64,000 nucleotides of DNA from JAWXTK01 sp044433645 (GTDB lineage Bacteria; Bacteroidota; Bacteroidia; Bacteroidales; Rikenellaceae). A program made the position numbers and the translations under genes. This document shows, piece by piece, positions 24,116 to 32,289 of the stretch. Numbering within the stretch: the stretch's first letter is position 1; every line of letters begins with the position of its first letter. Location: the NCBI GenBank assembly GCA_044433645.1, contig JAWXTK010000010.1, forward strand, positions 1 to 64,000, in the 5' to 3' direction. The notes beneath the pieces were generated by a model, which was not told where the DNA came from, searched no databases, and saw only the letters and a program-made list of their open reading frames with translations.

Positions 24116-26059
24116 ATGACTAAATTAGATTCAAAAATTCCACAAGGCCCTATTGAGCAAAAGTGGAGCAAACATAAAGCCGAAATTAAAGTTGTAAGCC
24201 CTGCTAACAAACGTAAACTAGATATTATAGTTATAGGTACAGGTCTTGGAGGAGCATCTGCTGCTGCATCACTTGGCGAGCTTGGCTACAACGTTAAAAT
24301 ATACTGTATTTCTGATTCACCTCGTCGTGCTCACTCTATCGCAGCACAAGGTGGCATCAATGCAGCTAAAAACTACCAAAACGATAATGACTCAGTTTAT
24401 CGTCTATTCTACGACACTGTTAAAGGTGGTGACTACCGTGCACGTGAGGCTAACGTATATCGTCTAGCTGAGGTTGCAAATGATATCATCGACCAATGTG
24501 TTGCTCAAGGTGTGCCTTTTGCACGTGAATATGGTGGTTTGCTTGACAACCGTTCATTTGGTGGTGCTCAAGTATCACGTACGTTCTACGCACGTGGCCA
24601 AACCGGACAACAACTTTTGCTAGGTGCTTACGCAGCTCTTAACCGACAAATCCAACTAGGAACTGTTAAAAGTTTCCCTCGTCACGAGATGCTTGACCTA
24701 GTTATGATAGACGGCAAAGCTAAAGGTATCATCACTCGTAATCTTGTCACTGGCGAGATTGAAAGAGTTGGTGCTCACGCAGTTGTTATCGCTACTGGAG
24801 GTTATGGTAACGCATTCTTCTTGTCAACTAATGCTATGAACTCTAATGGTTCGTCAGCATGGCAATGTTACAAAAAAGGTGCTATGTTTGCTAACCCTTG
24901 TTTCACTCAAATTCACCCTACTTGTATCCCAGTTCACGGTACTCAACAAAGTAAACTTACACTTATGAGTGAGTCACTACGTAATGACGGACGTATCTGG
25001 GTTCCTAAAAAACAAGAGGACGTAGAGGCAATTCGTAATAAAACTAAAAAAGCATCTGATATAGCAGAAGAAGACAGAGACTACTACCTAGAGCGTCGTT
25101 ACCCAGCATTTGGTAACCTTGTTCCACGTGATGTAGCATCTCGTGCTGCTAAAGAGCGTTGCGATGCAGGTTTCGGTGTAAACGAAACAGGTCTTGCAGT
25201 TTATCTTGATTTCAAAACAGCTATCAACCGTTTGGGTAAAGACGTTATCAAAGCTAGATATGGTAACCTTTTCCAAATGTATGAAAAAATCACTGACGTA
25301 GATCCTTACCAGGAGCCTATGATGATTTATCCAGCTGTTCACTATACCATGGGTGGCGTATGGGTTGACTACAACCTTATGACTACTATCCCTGGTCTTT
25401 ACTGTATTGGTGAGGCTAACTTCTCTGATCACGGCGCTAACCGTCTAGGTGCTTCGGCTCTTATGCAAGGTTTGGCCGACGGTTATTTCGTACTTCCTTA
25501 CACTATTGGCGATTATTTGTCTCACGATATCCAATCTCCAAAAGTTGATACTTCGGCTCCTGAATTTGCTGAGGCGGAAAAAGCAGTTAAGGATAAAATC
25601 GAAAAATTATTCTCTATTAAAGGTAAAAGTTCTGTTGACGACTTGCACAAACGCCTAGGCCACATCATGTGGGAATACGTAGGTATGGCACGTAACAAAG
25701 AAGGTTTGCAAAAAGCTATCGTTGAGATTCAAGCTCTTAGAAAAGAGTTTTGGGCTGACGTTAAAGTTCCTGGCACAAACAATGAGTTCAACCAAGAAAT
25801 CGAGAAAGCACTTCGCGTGGCTGACTTCATGGAATTGGGCGAGCTTATGGCGCGCGATGCATTGAACCGTGAGGAATCTTGTGGTGGTCACTTCCGCGAA
25901 GAATACCAAACACCTGAGGGTGAGGCACTTCGTGATGACAAAAACTTTGTTTACGCATCAGTTTGGGAATTCAACGGCGTAGATTCAGAGCCTACACTTC
26001 ACAAAGAAGAGCTTACATTTGAGACAGTTCACCTAGCTCAACGTAACTACAAAGAGTAA
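24116..26059 (+). CDS. sdhA: Succinate dehydrogenase/fumarate reductase flavoprotein
   Basis: Catalytic FAD subunit that interconverts succinate and fumarate. I start at MTKLDSKIPQGPIEQ (24116; 647 aa); ATG 24095 is possible, and an in-frame GTG at 24080 overlapping sdhC is unlikely. The Rossmann loop IVIGTGLGGASAAASLGE is near residue 40; the His that carries covalent FAD is in RRAHSIAAQGGINAA; the substrate site includes HPTCIPVHG and a later HYTMGGVWVD and GEANFSDHGANRLGASAL. The C-terminal helical domain ends in the EFNGVDSEPTLHKEE region. Second gene of sdhCAB. Confidence 0.98.
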   Translation: MTKLDSKIPQGPIEQKWSKHKAEIKVVSPANKRKLDIIVIGTGLGGASAAASLGELGYNVKIYCISDSPRRAHSIAAQGGINAAKNYQNDNDSVYRLFYDTVKGGDYRAREANVYRLAEVANDIIDQCVAQGVPFAREYGGLLDNRSFGGAQVSRTFYARGQTGQQLLLGAYAALNRQIQLGTVKSFPRHEMLDLVMIDGKAKGIITRNLVTGEIERVGAHAVVIATGGYGNAFFLSTNAMNSNGSSAWQCYKKGAMFANPCFTQIHPTCIPVHGTQQSKLTLMSESLRNDGRIWVPKKQEDVEAIRNKTKKASDIAEEDRDYYLERRYPAFGNLVPRDVASRAAKERCDAGFGVNETGLAVYLDFKTAINRLGKDVIKARYGNLFQMYEKITDVDPYQEPMMIYPAVHYTMGGVWVDYNLMTTIPGLYCIGEANFSDHGANRLGASALMQGLADGYFVLPYTIGDYLSHDIQSPKVDTSAPEFAEAEKAVKDKIEKLFSIKGKSSVDDLHKRLGHIMWEYVGMARNKEGLQKAIVEIQALRKEFWADVKVPGTNNEFNQEIEKALRVADFMELGELMARDALNREESCGGHFREEYQTPEGEALRDDKNFVYASVWEFNGVDSEPTLHKEELTFETVHLAQRNYKE

Positions 26060-26084
26060 TTAACAGTAGAAAAATCAGGAAATT

Positions 26085-26828
26085 ATGAATTTGAAATTAA
26101 AAATATGGCGTCAGAAAGATGCTAAATCAAAAGGAGCTTTTGAGACATTTTCTATTGAAAACATCTCTGCAGATAGTTCTTTTCTAGAAATGCTAGATAT
26201 TCTTAACAACAACCTTATCCACGAGGGTAAAGATCCAATAGTATTTGATCACGACTGCCGCGAGGGTATCTGTGGTATGTGTTCACTTCACATCAACGGC
26301 CACGCCCACGGACCAGACGAAGAGATTACAACTTGTCAATTACACATGCGTAAATTCAAAGATGGCGAGACTATCACTATCGAGCCATGGCGTAGCGCAG
26401 CCTTCCCGGTTATCAAGGATTTGGCAGTTGATCGTTACGCATTTGACACTATCTTGCAAGCAGGAGGTTACGTATCAGTAGGCACAGGTGGTGTACCAGA
26501 TGCTAATGCTATTGCTATACCACAAGATGATGCTGAGGAGAGTATGGATGCTGCAGCTTGTATTGGTTGTGGAGCATGCGTAGCAACTTGTAAAAATGGT
26601 TCAGCAATGTTGTTTGTATCAGCTAGAGTATCATCACTAGCTAAACTTCCACAAGGAAAAGTTGAGGGAGCACGCCGTGCAAAAGCCATGGTAGCTAAGA
26701 TGGATGAGCTAGGTTTTGGTTCATGTACCAACACTGGAGCTTGTGAGGCTGAGTGCCCAAAAGGTATCTCTATCACTCACATTGCCCGATTGAACAGAGA
26801 ATTCCTTTCAGCTAAATTGTCTGAATAA
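26085..26828 (+). CDS. sdhB: Succinate dehydrogenase/fumarate reductase iron-sulfur subunit
   Basis: Electron wire between the FAD subunit and quinone. The 247-residue protein has the [2Fe-2S] cysteines in CREGICGMC with the fourth in TTCQLHMR (about residues 59-88), then two C-terminal clusters: CIGCGACVATCKNG (about 158-171) and CTNTGACEAECPKGI (about 213-227). This matches the short B subunits partnered with a one-gene cytochrome b anchor. It is the last gene of the operon, 25 bases after sdhA, with a strong terminator after it. Confidence 0.98.
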   Translation: MNLKLKIWRQKDAKSKGAFETFSIENISADSSFLEMLDILNNNLIHEGKDPIVFDHDCREGICGMCSLHINGHAHGPDEEITTCQLHMRKFKDGETITIEPWRSAAFPVIKDLAVDRYAFDTILQAGGYVSVGTGGVPDANAIAIPQDDAEESMDAAACIGCGACVATCKNGSAMLFVSARVSSLAKLPQGKVEGARRAKAMVAKMDELGFGSCTNTGACEAECPKGISITHIARLNREFLSAKLSE

Positions 26829-26847
26829 GCAGTAAGATAATATTCAT

Positions 26848-26886
26848 AAAAAAGCCGTGCTAAACTTCCTTAGCACGGCTTTTTTA
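26848..26886. terminator. Bidirectional terminator, sdhB / GLUG lipoprotein
   Basis: AAAAAAGCCGTGCTA (26848-26862) and TAGCACGGCTTTTTT (26871-26885) form a perfect 15-bp stem with an 8-base loop; A/T runs on both sides let it act for both convergent genes. Confidence 0.92.
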
Positions 26887-26902
26887 TGAAATTTAAGAAG
26901 AT

Positions 26903-28870
26903 TTACTCTACAACAGTAGCTTCGACTAGCACAGGATAACCCTTAGAGCCTGCCTCCCAAGTCAAGTAAGTAATTTCCCCACCTGTATTATTTAGTGATA
27001 CCCACTCATTAAGCACAGCAACAAAGTCCTCATGTTTCATCTCAGCAGTAGTGCTACCCGTAGCAAGCGTAGATAAATCAGTAGTACAAACCTCATTATC
27101 ATAATAAACATTGGTAAAATCACCCACACCCGTAGAAGTAACTGCTCCACCAATATTAGAACCCGTACCCGAAACTGTGGCAACACTAAAGCTGTTTGAA
27201 ATTTGATAAATATTTTGACCAAACAAACCACCAACATAATCTACACCTGTAACAGAACCAAGATTATAAGAGTTTGCTAATACCAAGGAATTCGTCTGAT
27301 TTGCTACAAGACCACCGACATAATCTCCAGAGCCCACAATCGTTCCTGTATTAAAACAATTACCTGCAGTCACGTATTTGCCTTCGCCAATCAAACCACC
27401 AATATAGGTTGTGCCTGAGATAGCACCAGAATTGGAACATCCGTCTAGATAAATATAGCCCGCAAATCCTGCAATACCACCAATATAGCCAAGGCCTTCA
27501 GAGGCTTCAACATCTGCATAATTATGACAGTTATTCACATATTTTGTACCACTTTGATTTACAAGGTTACAACAACCTGCAACGCCACCAACAAATTTAG
27601 CATCTTCACCAGTGCCATAAACCTTACCATAGTTCACACAGTCATAAGCCGAAGGCAATGTGTTCATATACCCAATAATACCACCTGTATAAATACCAGC
27701 AGAACTAACTACGCCATAATTTTCGCATGACCTTGTTTCAGAACCTGTACCATAACAGAACCCTATTACTCCTCCAACTCCATCTTTAACCTCTGTGCAA
27801 GTTACAGCCCCCTTGTTAATACAACTTGTAGTCTTAGAACCATAACTTTCGCCTAATACACCTCCCGCATAAGAGCCTGCAGAGCTAATAGTTCCTGTAT
27901 TTAGGCAATTCTTCATTTCTGAATAAGATGCATAACCTAGAATACCACCTATATACATTTGATCACTCGACTCTAAGAAAACACTTCCTGAATTGGTGCA
28001 GTTAGTTATCATGCTGCTAACATCAGTGCCAACAATTCCCCCAACTCTACTACCTAGTTCCATAATTACAGAACCTGTATTTTCACAATAATCTATTGTA
28101 CTCTGATTTGTAGCACCAACAATTCCTCCAAGATTAATATTTGCTGTTGTTTTGGTAATAGTACCTGAGTTTGCACAATAAGTCATTGTAGATCCATTAG
28201 AATAACCCACAACCCCTCCAAAACTATCTGCCGAAGAACTTAAATCGCCTGTATTTACACAATAATTCATTGTAGATTTATAAAGGTAACCTGCTACTCC
28301 AGCCGAATTATTATTAGAGGCAGTAACAGTAGCTGTATTAGCACAGTAATTAACCTCACAAGAAGTTGCTACCGAGCCTATCAAGCCACCAGTATATTGC
28401 GCCATTGATGTAACAGAAGAGCCTTCAAGGGTTGCACAATTTTCCACCACGGTACTATCCCTAATTTGACCTGCTAACAGTCCAACAAACTCACCTCCAG
28501 TAGAATTAATCGTGCCCGAGACGCCAAGTTTCTCGACATAAGCTCCTATACACCTTCCAAACAAACCCAGATAATCCACAGCTGAGTCTATGGTAATGCC
28601 TTTAATAGATTTGTTGTTACCCAAAAAGCTACCTCGAAATTCTGGAATAGGAGTCCAATTTCCCTCGCCAGATAGGTCAAGGTTTTTCATCAGTTTAGCA
28701 TTAAAAGCAGGGTTAATAGCCACAGAATCAATAAAATCATAAAAATCTGCAACAGAATAAATTTTAAAGTGATCAGGGTCAGTATCTACTGAGCTCCCTT
28801 CGTCCTCTGGCGTACAAGATGCCAAAAGAACCGCAACCATAGTCGCCATACAAAATAGAATCTTTTTCAT
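26903..28870 (-). CDS. GLUG-repeat surface lipoprotein
   Basis: A 655-residue lipoprotein started at MKKILFCMATMVAVLLASC (28870), with Cys19 as the lipidated residue; the in-frame ATG at 28948 would only add 26 residues before a clear signal peptide. After FKIYSVADFYDFIDSVAINP (a common lead-in of GLUG proteins) come about 20 repeats of 25-30 residues with the pattern YxGGIVGxxxxSxxxxCxNxGxV, for example GGIVGATNQSTIDYCENTGS. Such GLUG/peptidase-M26-associated repeats build an elongated beta-helix and are found on adhesins and surface proteins; ligand unknown. The regular single Cys per repeat (YCANT, NCTNS, SCINK) is notable. Its upstream gap holds a large structured element. Confidence 0.9.
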   Translation of the reverse strand: MKKILFCMATMVAVLLASCTPEDEGSSVDTDPDHFKIYSVADFYDFIDSVAINPAFNAKLMKNLDLSGEGNWTPIPEFRGSFLGNNKSIKGITIDSAVDYLGLFGRCIGAYVEKLGVSGTINSTGGEFVGLLAGQIRDSTVVENCATLEGSSVTSMAQYTGGLIGSVATSCEVNYCANTATVTASNNNSAGVAGYLYKSTMNYCVNTGDLSSSADSFGGVVGYSNGSTMTYCANSGTITKTTANINLGGIVGATNQSTIDYCENTGSVIMELGSRVGGIVGTDVSSMITNCTNSGSVFLESSDQMYIGGILGYASYSEMKNCLNTGTISSAGSYAGGVLGESYGSKTTSCINKGAVTCTEVKDGVGGVIGFCYGTGSETRSCENYGVVSSAGIYTGGIIGYMNTLPSAYDCVNYGKVYGTGEDAKFVGGVAGCCNLVNQSGTKYVNNCHNYADVEASEGLGYIGGIAGFAGYIYLDGCSNSGAISGTTYIGGLIGEGKYVTAGNCFNTGTIVGSGDYVGGLVANQTNSLVLANSYNLGSVTGVDYVGGLFGQNIYQISNSFSVATVSGTGSNIGGAVTSTGVGDFTNVYYDNEVCTTDLSTLATGSTTAEMKHEDFVAVLNEWVSLNNTGGEITYLTWEAGSKGYPVLVEATVVE

Positions 28871-28972
28871 AAAATTATAGTTTAAAGTTACAGCTTTTGT
28901 CCCTAAAGCAAATTTTGATGAGTTTTTTAATTCTTGAGTATAGTACATAAAAAAAAACGTGGGACAATACTT

Positions 28973-29118
28973 TTTATCTGCTTTCCCGAGGTCTTCGACT
29001 ACCTATAGTATCCAAATAATTAAGTAAAGCCCACAGTTTCATTACTGTGAGTGTTTACATTTTTATCTTGGATACTTTTTTTTGAAATTGTCGAAGTTTC
29101 GGAAAAAGCAAGATGAAA
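28973..29118. ncRNA. Large nested hairpin element, strand unknown
   Basis: Three nested stems on one axis: TTTATCTGCTTT (28973-28984) plus CCGA and CTTCGAC (28986-28999) with GTCGAAG (29090-29096), TCGG and AAAGCA..GAT..AAA (29099-29118); AGTATCCAA (29007-29015) with TTGGATACT (29068-29076), perfect; and GTAAA plus CACAGT (29024-29037) with ACTGTG plus TTTAC (29044-29058). No reading frame crosses it. On the minus strand a run of nine U would follow 25 bases later (28949-28957), which may be a 3' end or a leader to the GLUG gene. It matches no RNA family that I recognise. Confidence 0.5.
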
Positions 29119-29443
29119 ACTAACGTTTCTTATGTATGTCGCTTAACCACTCAGACTCTTAGCCTGCTTGTTCAAGCTGGGGGTATTGCTATTAATCTAT
29201 TATTTTCTCATAGGCATTAAAGGTTTGTCATGATTTAACCACAGAAATACGCTTTTTTACGTAAAAAACAAATATTTTGTATAAAATATACGCATCATGG
29301 CAACATATTTTCTATAAAGCTAATAATCTGACTATCAAAAGTTTTTAGAAAAATTATCACTCTTGGCGAGTGGACAAAACAGCATTAGAGATAGCTCAAA
29401 GCATAATTATAATTATAATTTTGTTCAAAGCAAAACCAAAAAT
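29119..29443. other. Intergenic stretch with a palindrome, otherwise nothing seen
   Basis: No gene or known RNA seen. It contains GCTTG/CAAGC (about 29166-29177), and a perfect 16-bp palindrome TTTTTTACGTAAAAAA at 29253-29268 that could act as a weak terminator or operator. TAATTTTG at 29416-29423 is an exact -7 box 21 bases before the oxidoreductase operon. Confidence 0.5.
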
Positions 29444-29668
29444 ATGAAAACAATCAAAGGAATTATACTCATAGAGGAGCAAAAATGCAAGGGTTGCGCT
29501 GTATGCGAGAGTGCATGCCCTTATCAGGTTATCTCCATGAGCCCAACAGTCAATTCCAGGGGGTATCACTACGCGCTGATGTCCTCACCCGAAAAATGTA
29601 TAGGTTGCACCAATTGCGCTATGGTGTGTCCCGATAGTTGTATTACCGTTTACCGAGCAAAACTATGA
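29444..29668 (+). CDS. Ferredoxin-like subunit of 2-oxoacid oxidoreductase
   Basis: A 74-residue 2[4Fe-4S] ferredoxin that acts as the delta/electron-transfer subunit of the complex encoded by the next three genes. Cluster motifs are CKGCAVCESACP (residues 15-26) and CIGCTNCAMVCP (about 53-64). I start at MKTIKGIILIEEQ (29444) behind a TAATTTTG box; the earlier in-frame ATG at 29363 would lie before the promoter. Its TGA overlaps the ATG of the alpha subunit by four bases (ATGA). Confidence 0.92.
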   Translation: MKTIKGIILIEEQKCKGCAVCESACPYQVISMSPTVNSRGYHYALMSSPEKCIGCTNCAMVCPDSCITVYRAKL

Positions 29669-30759
29669 AAGAGATAAAATTACTTAAAGGAAACGAGGCC
29701 GTAGCCTACGCCGCTGTGCGCAGTGGATGTGACGGCTATTTCGGCTACCCCATTACTCCTCAATCCGAGATACTCGAAACTCTCACTGAACTACACCCCT
29801 GGAACACTACTGGCATGATAGTTCTCCAGAGCGAGAGCGAGGTAGCATCTATTAATATGGTATATGGAGGCGCAGGCTGTGGCAAAAGAGTCATGACCTC
29901 TTCCTCTAGCCCTGGCATCAGCCTTATGAGTGAGGGAATGAGCTACCTAGCAGGTGCAGAACTGCCTTGTCTTGTTGTCAACGTACAACGTGGGGGCCCT
30001 GGTCTTGGCACTATTCAGCCTTCGCAAAGTGATTATTTTCAGGCTTGCAAAGCTCCTGGGCATGGTGATTTTCATGCTATTGTCTTAGCTCCTTGGTCAG
30101 CTCAGGAGATGTATGATTTTGTGTTCGACGGCTTTGATTTGGCGTTTAAATATCGTAATCCAGCTCTTATGTTAGCTGACGGAGTTATAGGCCAGATGAT
30201 GGAAAAAGTAGATATTGATGCTCAACGCCCTCGTTGGAGCCAGGAATATATAGAGCAAAATTTTAATCAGTGGGCTGCCTATGGTAAGAGCCCAGATAGA
30301 GAAAAAAACATAGTTACATCAGTGGATTTAACTCCTCAGGTTTTGGAAGATAGAAACAAAGTCTTGCAGGCTAAATACAAACGTATGAGGGATGAGGATG
30401 TTCGCTATGATGCAATAGAGTGCGAAGATGCTGATTATGTGTTAGTTGCCTTTGGTTGTTCGGCAAGAATATGTGCTGCCGTGGTGGATTTAGCACGTGA
30501 GGACGGTTATAAAGTTGGACTTCTGCGCCCTATTACGCTCTACCCTTTCCCGAGTGAGGCTCTTAGTAAACTTGCTAAAAATGGAGCTAAGGGATTTATG
30601 TCCGTTGAGCTAAACGTTGGCCAAATGGTCGAAGATGTGCGCCTAGCTGTGGGCAATGAGTTACCTACCGAGTTTTACGGCAGGTGTGGAGGTATAGTCT
30701 ACACTCCAGGCGAAGTGTACGAGGCATTAAAAGAAAAATTAATTAACAAAACAAAATAA
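29665..30759 (+). CDS. vorB: 2-oxoacid:ferredoxin oxidoreductase alpha subunit (VorB type)
   Basis: Alpha subunit (domains I and II) of a ferredoxin-dependent oxidoreductase for 2-oxoisovalerate or 2-oxoglutarate. The 364 residues open with EIKLLKGNEAVAYAAVRSGCDGYFGYPITPQSEI, the conserved start where ITPQSE binds the TPP pocket; QSESEVASINMVYGGAGCGKRVMTSSSSPGISLMSEG (two segments in outline) and PCLVVNVQRGGPGLGT follow, typical of the family. The substrate, branched-chain 2-oxoacid versus 2-oxoglutarate, cannot be settled from sequence alone. It starts inside the ferredoxin gene stop and is followed five bases later by the beta subunit. Confidence 0.92.
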   Translation: MKEIKLLKGNEAVAYAAVRSGCDGYFGYPITPQSEILETLTELHPWNTTGMIVLQSESEVASINMVYGGAGCGKRVMTSSSSPGISLMSEGMSYLAGAELPCLVVNVQRGGPGLGTIQPSQSDYFQACKAPGHGDFHAIVLAPWSAQEMYDFVFDGFDLAFKYRNPALMLADGVIGQMMEKVDIDAQRPRWSQEYIEQNFNQWAAYGKSPDREKNIVTSVDLTPQVLEDRNKVLQAKYKRMRDEDVRYDAIECEDADYVLVAFGCSARICAAVVDLAREDGYKVGLLRPITLYPFPSEALSKLAKNGAKGFMSVELNVGQMVEDVRLAVGNELPTEFYGRCGGIVYTPGEVYEALKEKLINKTK

Positions 30760-30764
30760 GGACT

Positions 30765-31526
30765 ATGGCAGAGGTTGAAATTAAAGCAGAAAATCTAGTC
30801 TACGGCAAATCTAAATTACTCATTGACAAAGAGATGCACTACTGCCCTGGTTGTAGTCATGGTACAGTAAACAAAATCTTGGCTGAGGTTCTCTCAGAGA
30901 TGAATCTTGAACATAAGGCTATAGGCATATCGCCCGTTGGTTGCTCGGTGTTTGTGTATAACTACGTTAACATAGACTGGATTCAGGCCTCTCACGGACG
31001 TGCAGCAGCTGTTGGTTCGGCAGTTAATCGCCTGCACCCCGACAAAGTGGTTTTCACTTATCAGGGTGACGGAGATTTGGCAGCGATAGGTACGGGCGAG
31101 ACCCTGCACGCTTGTAACCGTGGCGAAAACATGGTGATTATCTACGTCAACAACGCGATTTACGGCATGACAGGGGGACAAATGGCACCTACAACGCTTA
31201 TGGGTATGAAGACGGTGACTTGCCCTGATGGCCGTGATGAGAAACTCAATGGTTACAACTTTGTGGTTGCAGATATGTTGGCTCACTTAGAGGGTGTATG
31301 TTATATCACACGCCAGAGTGTTCACACAGCTCCTGCGGCTCGCAAGTTTAAGCAAGCATTAAAAAAAGCATTTACTTATACGCAAGAGAAAAAAGGCCTT
31401 TCCTTTATTGAGATAGTTGCCACATGCAGCAGTGGTTGGAAGATGAGCCCCGTAAAGGCGAACGAATGGATGCAGGAAAATATGTTCCCTATTTACCCTA
31501 TTGGTGATATTAAAGATAAAAAATAG
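30765..31526 (+). CDS. vorA: 2-oxoacid:ferredoxin oxidoreductase beta subunit (TPP-binding)
   Basis: Thiamine-pyrophosphate subunit of the complex, 253 aa. HYCPGCSHGTVNK (about 25-37) is the conserved N-terminal cluster/TPP region, SHGRAAAVGSAVNRLHPDKV follows, and the TPP/Mg motif runs from GDGDLAAIG (about 102-110) to NNAIYGMTGGQMAPTT (about 128-143). It oxidatively decarboxylates the 2-oxoacid to an acyl-CoA with reduction of ferredoxin, or runs in reverse for carbon fixation in anaerobes. It lies between the alpha and gamma genes of the same operon. Confidence 0.93.
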   Translation: MAEVEIKAENLVYGKSKLLIDKEMHYCPGCSHGTVNKILAEVLSEMNLEHKAIGISPVGCSVFVYNYVNIDWIQASHGRAAAVGSAVNRLHPDKVVFTYQGDGDLAAIGTGETLHACNRGENMVIIYVNNAIYGMTGGQMAPTTLMGMKTVTCPDGRDEKLNGYNFVVADMLAHLEGVCYITRQSVHTAPAARKFKQALKKAFTYTQEKKGLSFIEIVATCSSGWKMSPVKANEWMQENMFPIYPIGDIKDKK

Positions 31527-31527
31527 T

Positions 31528-32070
31528 ATGAAGCACGAATTAATTATAGCAGGATTTGGTGGTCAAGGAGTACTATCAATGGGCAAGATATTAGCATATT
31601 CAGGTGTAATCCAAGGCTTTGAAGTTACATGGATGCCTGCCTACGGGCCTGAGATGCGTGGTGGCACGGCAAATGTTACGGTGATTTTAAGTGACAAGGC
31701 TATTAGTTCGCCTATCTCTCATAAGTTTGACACAGCGATTATACTTAATCAGCAGAGTATGGATAAATTTGAGTCTCAAATTCGTCCTGGGGGAAACATG
31801 ATTTACGATCCCAACGGCATTATCACGCCACCAAAGCGCACAGATATTAATATTTACACGATAGATGCAACTTTGGTGAGTGCAAAAATGGGAAATCCCA
31901 AGTTGTTTAACACCTTGATTTTGGGTGCTTTCCTAAAACTCTCACCCATAGTAAGCGACGAGAGTGTGTTTGAGGGTTTAAAGAAATCACTTCCTGAGAG
32001 AGCCCACAAAAGCCTGCCTGCCAATGAATTAGCTATTGCTAAGGGGAAAGAGTTGGTTGCTAGTATTTAA
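31528..32070 (+). CDS. vorC: 2-oxoacid:ferredoxin oxidoreductase gamma subunit
   Basis: Gamma subunit (domain III) of the same enzyme, 180 aa from MKHELIIAGFGGQGVLSMGK (31528); an upstream in-frame start at 31501 overlaps the beta gene and adds nothing recognisable. GFGGQGV at residues 9-15 and MPAYGPEMRGGTANVTVILSD (about 35-55) with the EMRGG motif mark the family, which contacts CoA. Final gene of the four-gene set; the order delta-alpha-beta-gamma is usual for KOR/VOR enzymes. It is followed by a large inverted repeat and an R2 element before convergent lon. Confidence 0.93.
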   Translation: MKHELIIAGFGGQGVLSMGKILAYSGVIQGFEVTWMPAYGPEMRGGTANVTVILSDKAISSPISHKFDTAIILNQQSMDKFESQIRPGGNMIYDPNGIITPPKRTDINIYTIDATLVSAKMGNPKLFNTLILGAFLKLSPIVSDESVFEGLKKSLPERAHKSLPANELAIAKGKELVASI

Positions 32071-32071
32071 G

Positions 32072-32160
32072 TATAGCCACCTATCGTCATGCTGAACTTG
32101 ATTCAGCATCTCTCCTATACACGGGTGGGATGCTGAGTCGGAGCTCAGCATGACGTGGTA
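32072..32160. repeat. Large imperfect inverted repeat (GTCATGCTGA type)
   Basis: CGTCATGCTGA (32085-32095) pairs with TCAGCATGACG (32145-32155); GATTCAGCATC (32100-32110) pairs with GATGCTGAGTC (32129-32139); outer TATA/CCAC bases extend it. Each half can also form its own hairpin (GCTGAA/TTCAGC and GCTGAG/CTCAGC), so the DNA can fold as a cruciform. The core CGTCATGCTGAACTTG..TTCAGCAT resembles repeats seen in many bacterial genomes. It lies just after vorC and abuts R2 copy III. Confidence 0.8.
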
Positions 32161-32289
32161 TAGTTACTGTCAAATCTTCGATTTGATGCCCTCCTACAAA
32201 ATGCTTTAGCATTTTGTTTTTAAGGAGTGTCGGACACCGTTAACATTTATCGTCTCCGACGGCCGGGGTGCTCCCCGGTGAGCTGATGA
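32152..32289 (-). repeat. Repeat R2, copy III (inverted)
   Basis: Its reverse complement matches copy II through the blocks TCATCAGCTCACCGG, GAGCACCCCGGCCGT, TGTTAACGG, CGACACTCC, TAGGAGGGCATCAAATCG and AGTAAC.ATA.CACGTCATG. Hairpins: CAAATC/GATTTG (32171-32185), CAAAATGC/GCATTTTG (32197-32216), CTCCT/AGGAG around it, CGTC/GACG (32251-32260) and CCGGGG/CCCCGG (32263-32278). It abuts the lon stop codon. Confidence 0.85.

Noticed and set aside
28871..28948. N-terminal extension of the GLUG lipoprotein to the ATG at 28948
   Set aside because: It would place 26 residues before a standard lipoprotein signal peptide.
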